Below are positions 58,401-64,000 of a DNA stretch of 64,000 nt, in pieces. The DNA lies in NCBI GenBank assembly GCA_037893245.1, contig JBAIAA010000741.1, forward strand, positions 641,501 through 705,500, given 5' to 3'. This DNA is from Crossaster papposus (lineage: Eukaryota; Echinodermata; Asteroidea; Velatida; Solasteridae). The position numbers and the translations under genes were made by a program. Within the stretch, counting starts at the first letter, position 1. Every line of letters starts with the position of its first letter. The notes below the pieces were generated by a model. It was not told where the DNA came from. It was given only the letters and a program-made list of their open reading frames with translations, and ran no database searches.

Positions 58401-60729
58401 TGCCTTGGAATGTCTTTGATTTCATCGTGGTGACACTTTCAATACTCGGTAGGTGTATAGCGCCATTAATTGCTGGAAACAAAATAACGATGAATTTTCT
58501 TTCTGGATTTTTATCGAAAATGAAACTTTTCAAATTTTAATCGAAAATCTGATTTTTCAGACAATCTTATCTATGGGCGATCGTTTCCCCTCAAAATCCG
58601 ATTTTTTAAAAACATTTCTAAATGAATTTGATAAAAACAGCGCGGTAAAATATTTACTACAAGCGCATTTTAATATGTTCGGCATTAAAGCACAGATTGT
58701 ATTGCAAAATAGGCCAAGATTAGAGTATTTTACGGCTAAACAAAAGGTTTAAGCATTAACCTTTGACATGTGAAACTACGTACGACAGTGCTTTACAACT
58801 TTTGCACATGGCGGTCGACTGCAGTAAGATTGGTCAACCAGGCCCGTACGCAGAGGGGGTGCGACGGGTGCGTACGCACACCCCCAAATTACTAAAAGGT
58901 CCACATTTTGTAGGGTAAATAATAGTATCTTAATGTAGAATTAACTGTACTGGCACACACAAAATATTGGTCCCATTTGTTGTCCCATCAGTACAAATTC
59001 GCCCCCAAATTGTCGACTGCAGTAAAAGTTGCAGTTAATTAAAAGTTTTAGATTTAGTTATACAAAATACATCACTTTCAAAATTACAATGATAAGGATG
59101 AGGAAGGAGCATAAAAGATAAATTTCACTGGCAGTTGTTGGAAGAAAAAGATATGTACATGGGTGAAGCTTGAAATGTTATGATCCAAGTTTTTCTTAAC
59201 GAATTCCGCTGGGATTATTTTGACATTGACTGGGCCGAGGCGTGGGATTGGTTTTTCAAGAACCTTGATCCGGGGTTCAGGCCGGCATCTGTGGGTACTA
59301 GCACACCTTGATATTTCCGGCCTTGCACGCTGAGAGTCGGTCGCTGACAGATATTTCCGGCCTTGCTCGTGACGTGTTTATCTTTCATCTGATGTGAACT
59401 AGTTAACTTTCTCTTGTTTATTTAATGAGTCAGATACTCGAACCTTAAGAATCACTGTAAATTTATTTCATTTTTAAAGGGATCGTCCTGAAGGATCTCC
59501 TGACAGGTCTCATTGACCCGACACTTCTCCGTGTCCTAAGACTGTTTCGGATCGGTCGCATTCTCCGCCTCATCAAAGCGGCCAAGGGTATCCGCAAGCT
59601 GCTCTTTGCCCTGGCCGTGTCCATGCCCGCCCTGATAAACATCGGGGCCTTGCTGTTCCTCATCACTTTCATCTTCGCCATCATCGGCATGTCGCAGTTT
59701 GCGTACGTTAAACACCAGGGCGGCCTGGACGACGTGGTCAATTTTGAGACATGGATCAAAAGTATGCTGCTGCTGTTCCGTTTGTCCACCTCTGCCGGCT
59801 GGAATGACGTGCTGTACCCTCTCATGACAGAACCACCGGAATGCAACGCCACCTACATGGGTTATCCCAACGGCAACTGCGGCAGCTACCTTTTTGCCAG
59901 CATCTATTTCTTCCTCTTTCTGACCATCAACTTCCTGGTGATCATCAACATGTACATTGCCGTGATTCTCGAGAACTTCAGCCAGGCGCACGCGCTGGAG
60001 GAAGTCGGAATCACCGAGGACGACTTTAGGATGTTCTACCAAGTCTGGCAGTGCTTCGACCCCGCAGCCACTCAGTTCATCCTGTACAATCAGCTGTCGG
60101 AGTTCTGTGACACTCTGGAGAATCCCCTGCGGCTCGAAAAGCCCAATAACATCAAGATTGCCGGGCTAGAGCTTCCCATCTACGACGACGTCAAGTTACA
60201 TTGTCTGGACGTATTGTTTGCCCTCACTAAGAGAGTTATCGGGAACGTCGAAGAGAGTGAGGAATTTGAAGAACTCAAGAGGACCATGCAGGAGAGTTTC
60301 CGGGAATCTTTCCCCGACAGGACAAAGTCCCAGCTGACCACAACTACGCTGCAGATTAAAAAGCGAGGCACGGCCGCCAGGAAAATTCAGCAAGCGTTCA
60401 GGCGTTACAAGCTGGTGGCTGAAATGCAGAAGGTGGCGGTTGCCTACAAACACCAGCAGAGCCTGGATGGGTCAAGGCGAAGCTTGGAGTTCGAAGCGCT
60501 AGACCTTGATGCTAGCATAAACAGTCAGACGTTTGGACAAACGCTGACGGGCCCCGCTACGAAATGTGCAGACAGGAGCAAAACGCCCACGATTCCTGAG
60601 GAATGTTCCTCTAACGAACACGATGAAAAGAAAGATGTCTCCATATATCGCTCAGATGACGATCCTGAGGACATGCAATTGATTCTGGGCCATTCTTCTT
60701 CTGGGAAAATAAAAGACGTTAGTCTTTGA
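31493..60729 (+). CDS. Voltage-gated sodium channel alpha subunit, Nav2 class (DEEA filter)
   Basis: Plasma-membrane four-domain, 24-segment voltage-gated cation channel. Exons: 31493-31792, 32769-32896, 34295-34381, 34666-34689, 35495-35623, 36314-36420, 37165-37371, 37824-37881, 40525-40669, 41185-41319, 42424-42660, 44233-44332, 46560-46816, 47838-48008, 49037-49384, 49688-50000, 50682-50914, 51593-52009, 52547-52720, 53962-54084, 55003-55266, 55762-55953, 56643-56756, 58178-58448, 59480-60729; 5784 nt, 1927 residues, all phases agree. S4 sensors include [34 protein letters not shown] and [16 protein letters not shown]. The pore ring is Asp387 (TLDFWE), Glu780 (CGEWVE), Glu1323 (ATFEGW), Ala1617 (TSAGWN): DEEA, the Nav2/BSC1 pattern rather than the DEKA of Nav1. 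Such channels are reported as calcium-permeable or poorly Na-selective. The III-IV linker has [11 protein letters not shown] in place of IFMT. A C-terminal IQ motif ([11 protein letters not shown]) would bind calmodulin. Confidence 0.96.
32459..32598. repeat. Two poly-C tracts
   Basis: Runs of C at about 32458-32473 and 32572-32598 in intron 1 of the channel gene. Exact lengths are unreliable in sequencing. Confidence 0.7.
33300..33433. mobile_element. Inverted-repeat element, ACGAGTTCGGTGAGT ends
   Basis: Left ACGAGTTCGGTGAGT and right ACTCAACGAACTCGT are inverse-related, as are the internal ATCCAGCATTTTAAATGT and ACATTTAAAATGCTGGAT. About 134 bp, nearly palindromic; inside the AT-AC intron. 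Confidence 0.75.
33444..33817. mobile_element. MITE-like element, TTAAAGGTAGGATACACCAT family
   Basis: Left TTAAAGGTAGGATACACCAT and right AATGGTGTATCATACTTTTAA are inverted and both carry TTAA. The core GGACAGGTCAGTTAAACGAT is the inverse of the cores at 27297-27575 and 39966-40326. Inside the AT-AC intron. Confidence 0.85.
34666..34689 (+). other. 24-nt microexon of the channel gene (exon 4)
   Basis: Flanked by TTTATTTACAG and GTAAGTATTG. It joins GA|ACCATT...TCTGA|GATC in phase, encoding PLVFTISE between S1 and S2 of domain I. Skipping it keeps the frame, so it could be an alternative cassette. Confidence 0.75.
34996..35385. mobile_element. pogo/Tigger-like non-autonomous element
   Basis: Begins CAGTAGAACGCCGCTATAAC and ends TATAGCGGCATTCCAATG, flanked by TA on both sides (34994-34995 and 35386-35387), the Tc1/mariner target duplication. 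The ends resemble pogo/Tigger termini. Interior repeats of TTCGGTATA. About 390 bp, no transposase. Channel intron 4. Confidence 0.82.
36640..37075. repeat. Minisatellite of GTGATAGCTT-like units
   Basis: Degenerate 10-17-bp units (TTGTGATAGC, TTGTGATTGAC, GTGATATACAT) fill about 430 bp of channel intron 6 and end some 90 bp before exon 7. Minus-strand frames rich in Ser, Tyr and Thr are artefacts. Confidence 0.85.
37953..39125 (-). mobile_element. 5'-truncated LINE reverse transcriptase fragment
   Basis: Minus-strand reading frame from about 39110 to 37953: [33 protein letters not shown], the catalytic FADD in [10 protein letters not shown], then the [18 protein letters not shown] and [10 protein letters not shown] thumb motifs. 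The 5' part (endonuclease, fingers) is absent. The 3' end carries about three copies of a 6-bp ATCTTG repeat (plus strand, 37986-38004). Distinct from the LINE at 6301-8540. It is antisense in channel intron 8. Confidence 0.88.
39966..40326. mobile_element. MITE-like element, TTAAAGGTAGGATACACCAT family
   Basis: Left TAGGTAGAATACACCATTGG. The core TCGTTTAACTGACCTGTC matches the copies at 27297 and 33444. The right end is degraded (CACACTTTTAA). Channel intron 8. Confidence 0.7.
43034..43330 (+). mobile_element. tRNA-derived SINE with (ATTG)n tail
   Basis: A-box-like TGGCCGGGAGG and box B GGTTCGAGTCC (43085-43095), a body with CTTAAGCAAGGCAATTAAAC and GGCGCTTTACAAATGCATTG, and a tail of GATT/ATTG repeats at about 43300-43325. 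Not an intact tRNA gene. Channel intron 11. Confidence 0.8.
43675..44066. mobile_element. Foldback element interrupted by a SINE
   Basis: Left TAACCCAGCTAGTCTGGTTC and right AAGGAACCAGACTAC are inverse-related. A SINE (43751-44049) fills most of the interior. A similar, SINE-free pair of ends lies at 61016-61111. Confidence 0.6.
43751..44049 (+). mobile_element. tRNA-derived SINE with (ATT)n tail
   Basis: Box B GGTTCGAACCC (43806-43816) follows a tRNA-like head (GGCGCACTGTGGTCCAGTGG). The body has TTGGGCAAGACACTTTGC, CACCCAGGAGTAATGGGTAC and TTGTAAAGCGCTTTGA, and ends in ATTATTATTATT. Same family as 18150-18475. Confidence 0.82.
44261..45971 (+). repeat. 94-bp tandem repeat: 18 copies of the exon 12 3' half with its splice donor
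   Basis: The unit starts in exon 12 of the channel and covers AGAGAGAAGCCTAAGAACCA through ATTGCCATACAG, the donor GGTAAGTGAACC and a little intron. Copies of the exon/donor border begin at 44331, 44425, 44519, 44613, 44695, 44789, 44883, 44977, 45071, 45165, 45259, 45354, 45448, 45542, 45636, 45730, 45824 and 45918; one unit is 82 bp, one 95 bp, the rest 94. The last three have GTAAAT. No acceptor is present in the unit. Reading past the first donor gives CAG GGT AAG TGA, a stop, so only the first donor makes an intact product. Confidence 0.95.
46886..47097. mobile_element. MITE-like element, AACCAGTTCGCGCC family
   Basis: Core of subfamily A: GCCGGGATTATTTTAACATC, GTGCCGGGAAGCACACCC, TTTGCGTTTATATACGTCAT. 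It ends CAGCGCGACCTGGTTA. The left terminus is eroded. Channel intron 13. Confidence 0.8.
48098..48492. mobile_element. Inverted-repeat element, ATATGTGACCCACC ends
   Basis: Left ATATGTGACCCACCACCCCA with AAACCAGGCTAAAGTCGAC; right TCTGGTTTTGGCCTGGTGGG then TCACATAT, the inverse. About 395 bp, non-coding. Channel intron 14. Confidence 0.78.
48559..48595. repeat. Perfect 17-bp-arm hairpin
   Basis: GACCGACAGTGTAGTAA, 3-nt loop CTT, then its exact inverse. Related TACATTATCGGTCAATTTAT and CTACAGTGTAG motifs recur to 48780, including three tandem units at about 48668-48780. Confidence 0.85.
49441..49580. repeat. Short tandem repeat, about 30-34-bp unit
   Basis: Four copies of TTTGAATGCTTGTATTSGATTGGA-type sequence with variable spacing in channel intron 15. 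Confidence 0.8.
52026..52146. repeat. 15-bp minisatellite
   Basis: Units of ACAGGGGAAACAGGG, about six copies, preceded by GAGAGGGG repeats. Starts shortly after the channel exon 18 donor (exon end 52009). Confidence 0.85.
53056..53174. mobile_element. Short inverted-repeat element, GGCCGCGTCC family
   Basis: Left GGCCGCGTCCGAATCTCTTG, right GTTTCGGACACGGCC; also internal CTATGGCTATTGTCT versus GACAATAGACGTAGCC. The second copy is at 24575-24671 in ANKLE1. Channel intron 19. Confidence 0.75.
53332..53453. repeat. Inverted-repeat element, TTAACCCTAAC family (shorter copy)
   Basis: Left TTAACCCTAACGATCCAGCC; right GAGTTAGGGTT. The core GGTGTTGGGATTTGCAAGGA is shared with 13967-14178. Confidence 0.55.
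53503..53728. mobile_element. MITE-like element, AACCAGTTCGCGCC family
   Basis: Best example of subfamily A: TTAACCAGTTCGCGCCGGGA, CTCGATCCGAAGCGGGTTC, GTGCCGGGAAGCACACCC. The right end stops after TTTATATACGTC without the terminal repeat. Channel intron 19. Confidence 0.85.
54282..54904. repeat. 13-bp minisatellite, about 47 copies
   Basis: Unit CCAACATATCYGA with Y or GTC variants, very regular, 120 bp from exon 21. Because the unit is not a multiple of three, all minus-strand frames stay open for over 200 codons ([11 protein letters not shown]...), which is not evidence of a protein. Confidence 0.95.
55462..55706. mobile_element. MITE-like element, AACCAGTTCGCGCC family
   Basis: Left TTAACTAGTTCGTGCCTGGA, right GACGCGAACGGGTTAA, TTAA at both ends. 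Subfamily B core (ATTTTGACATTGACCGAACC). Channel intron 21. Confidence 0.82.
56972..57172. mobile_element. Inverted-repeat element, CGCTCGGTTCAGACAGGCG ends
   Basis: Left ACGCTCGGTTCAGACAGGCG and right GCCTGTCTGAACCGAGCGT are inverse; subterminal GTCGCGCCGAAC mirrors TTTCGGCGCGCC. Second copy at 22589-22779. Channel intron 23. Confidence 0.8.
57436..57842. mobile_element. Long-arm inverted-repeat element
   Basis: Arms of about 150 bp: left begins CGTGTAATAAGCCATTTGCG, right ends CGCAAATGGCTTATTACACG. Arm identity is high through TATATCACGTGATTCGGGGC and its inverse; central spacer about 100 bp. Channel intron 23. Confidence 0.88.
59196..59406. mobile_element. MITE-like element, AACCAGTTCGCGCC family
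   Basis: TTAACGAATTCCGCTGGGAT to GATGTGAACTAGTTAA, TTAA at both ends. Subfamily B core (TTGACATTGACTGGGCCGAG, GATATTTCCGGCCTTGC). Ends about 70 bp before the last channel exon. Confidence 0.82.
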
Positions 60730-61015
60730 GGTTGCACATGTAATACATCGTGCCCCCCCCCCCCCCCCCCTATTTCCAGGTACTTCATGATACTGATTTT
60801 TAAATGCAATGAAAAATTGTATTTATTTTATCTAAATCCAAATCAAAAGTTATAAGCACATTTTAGTGAAGCACAGTTAGTGAAGCAAAGTTAAACCCCG
60901 ATCATGTTTCTGCCGACAATCGTTGACAAAAAATAACTCTTTTCAAACACTGCCCCCAAATTGTATTAGTCCACATTTTTGTTGGCATTACGGTTAAACC
61001 TCTGTGAATTATAGG

Positions 61016-61111
61016 TACAACCCAACTAGTCTGGCTTCTCAACTCAATCTTTTTCTAACATTTGTACATTGCTCGTGTTTCTTCTAAAGGAAGTCAAGAA
61101 ACCAGACTACA
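61016..61111. repeat. Small foldback, CCCAACTAGTCTGG ends
   Basis: Left ACAACCCAACTAGTCTGG and right AAGAAACCAGACTAC are inverse-related. Same ends as the SINE-interrupted element at 43675-44066. Confidence 0.55.
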
Positions 61112-61418
61112 TTAACAGTATTTTTCAATCATCTATGAACTCGGAACTTTAAACTATTTCAGCGTCACCATGTTTACTATAAAATACAAAATCTTCTAAC
61201 CCATCCATTTGTGAAAATCACTGCAAAAGCAAATGGTGAATACTACTACCTTTAACATTTTGTGATGTAAGTATGCATTGCCTGCATAAACTGGGTACAT
61301 GTATATGGGTTTGTTTTGCAGCGTTTTTGCAAATTCGGCTATAAAAATAGCAGCAATCTATTTTTGTCTCGCCTGATCAAAGTTCAGAAAAATACTATAT
61401 GCAATCACTATTTCTGTT

Positions 61419-61765
61419 TATAACACCTCACTCACAGATTCTGTGTCTTGGTTGGCCGAGAGCGCGGCACGTGTCACTTGCTATTTTTACTATTTTTTAC
61501 TTGCGCTATCCAAAAAGACTATACCACGCAAAAAGGACTATGCGCATAGCAACACACGAACGATGCGCATAGCAACGAAAGCGTGACTGAAACCCAGACG
61601 TGTGTTTCGGTGCATTGCGTAAACATTGCTCTATCACCTTCGCACCCGTTCATCAAGGCAACAAAGTACACGTATGATCGAGAGACGTATAATTCAGAGA
61701 TTTTTTGTCATTACTATACTTTCAGGAAGCTTAGATTGTGCAGAATCTGTGAGTGAGGTGTTATA
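61419..61765. mobile_element. Inverted-repeat element, TATAACACCTCACTCACAGA ends
   Basis: A 25-bp left terminus (61419-61443) is exactly inverted at 61741-61765. The interior of about 300 bp has GCGCATAGCAAC repeated twice. No coding capacity. Confidence 0.85.
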
Positions 61766-61935
61766 AAACAAATATTGACTGCTTTATTTCGCGGTATAGT
61801 AAAACTAGCCTCCCTCGGTGATCCATGGAGCATTCTATTTTCCCTCGGCTTCGCCTCGGGAAAATAGAATGCTCCATGGATCACCTCGGGAGGCTAGTTT
61901 TACTATACCACTCAAAGCAGTCAATATTTGTATAA
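61763..61935. repeat. Large near-perfect palindrome
   Basis: Arms of about 80 bp around a centre at about 61850: GGTATAGTAAAACTAGCCTC, GATCCATGGAGCATTCTATT and CCCTCGGCTTCGCCTCGGG, the last being the hairpin tip, mirrored on the other side. The outer arms AAATATTGACTGC and GCAGTCAATATTT also match. It abuts the element ending at 61765. Confidence 0.9.
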
Positions 61936-61977
61936 CATAGTCCATCAGTCCATACGTAGTCCATCCGCAATACGAAT

Positions 61978-62240
61978 TCCGTCTGTCCGTCCGTCCGTCT
62001 GTCTGTCGTCCGTAGTCTATCCGTCCATATGTAGTCTATCTGTCCATAAGTAGTCTATCTGTCCATAAGTAGTCTATCTGTCCATAAGTAGTCTATCTGT
62101 CCATAAGTAGTCTATCTGTCCATAAGTAGTCCGACCGTACATACGTAGTCCGTCCGTACATACGTAGTTTGTCTGTCCGTAATCCGTCGTTCCGTAGTCC
62201 ATCCGTCCGTCGTTCCGTAGTCCATCCGTCCATTATGTAG
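61978..62240. repeat. GTCCGTCC and 19-bp tandem repeats
   Basis: A GTCCGTCCGTCTGTC run is followed by five copies of a 19-bp CCATAAGTAGTCTATCTGT unit (about 62030-62130), then degenerate GTAGTCCGTCCGTACAT units. Confidence 0.85.
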
Positions 62241-64000
62241 TCCGTTCGTATGTATGTCATATTTTGGTTAACATTTCGAAAAATTTGTCTTATGTGCAAA
62301 CTTAAAGTAAAATTGCAATCCAACTTGGGTCATAATGCATGCAATATTAACCTTTATATGATTATGATGCTTGTTTACCGAAAATGTTTAAGCACAAGAC
62401 GTGAGATTTAATAAACCCTTATTTTGTGTTAATGCTATATTCATAACGCCTTGTAAATGTATGATATATAAATGGACAGAGTTGTACAAACCTTTTTCCT
62501 AATATATTCTACGACCTGAATAAAAGTGCATTGCATGTTATATAAAATGCATTGGTTTTTTTTGCCTTAACAAAGTTCTGACAGAGACTATGCGATCACT
62601 ATTTCTGTACGTAGTATATGTATACCGTAGGAGTTGGTCTTCCATTCAGACTGTTTTATACAAACTTTTCATTTCTTGCTTTTGATAAACTCCCCTTTTA
62701 TTTCCTTCCTACACTTGGTCCTTCAACCCTTACCGACCCCCCCCCCCCTGCATTCTTAATGGGATAATAACAACAAAACCAGGCAAAACATGTTCGCAGA
62801 AAACCTTTTTAAAAAGTTTTTTAACTGCATGTTTAAAATTTAAAAGAATAAGGGGTTTAGTTTAAACTCGAACAAGCTTCAAGTTGAAACCTTTTTGTTG
62901 CAGTATTAGTACTTTTTTAGTTGTTCATTGGTTTGATGCAATTTTGGTTACAGATACATGACATTGTATAAACTGCAGAATATGCAATTATGAAAGACAT
63001 ATTGTTAATTTATGACAGGCCTATAGGCCTATTTTTGTCTATATGCTAGTTTTATATGCTTGGAAATAATGTATAAAACCTAAAAGTACTTTGTATTTTT
63101 GTTTTAATGTGCACAAAATAACAGCTTTAAATATATTTTGGTATGCAATAGTTTTTTTCTTTAAGGGCCACTTTGAAGATTTGACTGTAAAGGTATGAAA
63201 AAATGTTACCCACTCCACAAAAATATTATGAAATTGAGTTATGCTTGTTTGGAAAGCCCACCAGTAAGCTTTTATTTAGTATATATAATAGAGCTCCATA
63301 GCCCCTCCCGTCCTGGGATATGAGATGTTTGTACATGTGTATCGATTGCTTCCTAAGAGTTCAAATTACACAACTGAGTAAACAGGATTTGAAATAGCTG
63401 GCTCTGTTGGAGAACATTAGAATGATGCACGCACAATGGTAGGTTTTTTCCACTTTAATCAACAAAATCAACATTTTTGTGAATGAAATCTGAAACTGTA
63501 GGCCTATGTATTAAAGATGTTCTTCATGACTAAAAAAACTTTTGACAAAATGTTCACCCCCTCAACGTTAAGCGTGCCATTACATGATAATGCCCAGAGC
63601 GAATTAATGCCCTTTTTGTGTCGTAATAATTTGTTTGTTTCTTTAAATGGTTCGCTTTATATTAATAGAACCGACGCTTTAGTACCTCGATAAGACATAG
63701 TTTACATAAACTATTTAATACATGTATATTCCCGTTTTTTGTTGCAATATTTTACTGTTTTTTTCTTCCTTCATTAAGGATGGTAGCAAAGAAAGTTTTC
63801 GTTTAGATTGTAAAAACTTTAACCCAGCCATCGCCATCTTTTTTGAAAGATTGAAATTGCCAGTTGGTATCAGTTGTCTTACTATTGTCTTCCAAGTCGT
63901 TGTTTTTAAAATTTGTTTTAAAAAAACTTAACGTTAATTGTACATGTATTACAAAATAAAAAGGTCGAGGTTTAAATTGGAAACATGGTTATACTGTGCA

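Larger units (their letters stand above)
60730..64000. other. 3' flank of the channel gene
   Basis: Presumed 3' UTR and intergenic DNA. Poly-C at about 60751-60770. An AATAAA at 62519-62524 is a possible but unproven polyadenylation signal. Inverted repeats at 61016-61935 and tandem repeats at 61978-62240 are listed separately. From 62300 to the end the DNA is AT-rich and I see no gene. Confidence 0.5.

Noticed and set aside
59463-60042. Antisense frames of 129-168 codons opposite the last channel exon
   Set aside because: Shadows of the conserved sense exon; codon pattern and homology belong to the plus strand.
31493-60729. Voltage-gated calcium channel or NALCN
   Set aside because: The pore ring is DEEA rather than EEEE/EEDD or EEKE, and the III-IV linker QKKYY and overall exon pattern are those of Nav channels.
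63722-63931. Plus-strand 69-codon frame near the right edge
   Set aside because: Short, AT-rich, Phe/Ile/Val-rich composition typical of random sequence; no recognisable homology.

Overview
The window is animal genomic DNA: intron-rich protein genes with consensus GT-AG splice sites, one AT-AC intron and one probable GC-AG intron, AT-rich introns, LINE and SINE remnants, and many short inverted-repeat elements. The gene content points to a marine invertebrate deuterostome, most likely an echinoderm, perhaps a sea star. The channel is of the Nav2 type, which vertebrates lack; the glucosylceramidases and ANKLE1 are animal-type; and the repeats resemble those of echinoderm genomes. The species call is inference.

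Layout. 1-5930 (minus): glucosylceramidase copy A, ten exons, its last exon cut by the left edge. 5931-9639: intergenic, with a broken LINE. 9640-25718 (plus): an ANKLE1-like LEM/GIY-YIG nuclease, eight exons, 910 codons. Its first intron (9702-19807) contains a complete second glucosylceramidase, copy B (11478-17284, minus, ten exons, 567 codons). 25719-31492: intergenic, full of inverted-repeat elements. 31493-60729 (plus): a complete voltage-gated sodium channel alpha subunit of the Nav2 class, reconstructed as 25 exons, all in frame, 1927 residues. 60730-64000: 3' flank with palindromes and tandem repeats; no gene seen.

The exon models were built by joining splice sites by hand and checking that phases agree at every junction. 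All three complete genes total a multiple of three, which is strong support. The first ANKLE1 exon (9640-9701) rests on family N-terminal similarity plus phase agreement and is less certain.

The most unusual observations are: (a) the Nav2 pore ring reads D-E-E-A and the inactivation linker lacks the IFM triad; (b) two minisatellites built from splice-site-containing DNA, namely 18 copies of a 94-bp unit carrying the exon 12 5' splice site of Nav2, and three acceptors spaced 145 bp apart at ANKLE1 exon 2; in each case only the edge copy gives an open frame; (c) glucosylceramidase B has a 40-residue C-terminal extension ending in a hydrophobic tail like a GPI-anchor signal, and the gene lies antisense inside ANKLE1; (d) several families of short elements with inverted ends beginning TTAA, one with about ten copies in the window.

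The genes have no evident functional link: lysosomal or cell-surface glycolipid hydrolysis, DNA cleavage, and membrane excitability. No rRNA, intact tRNA gene or CRISPR array was seen.
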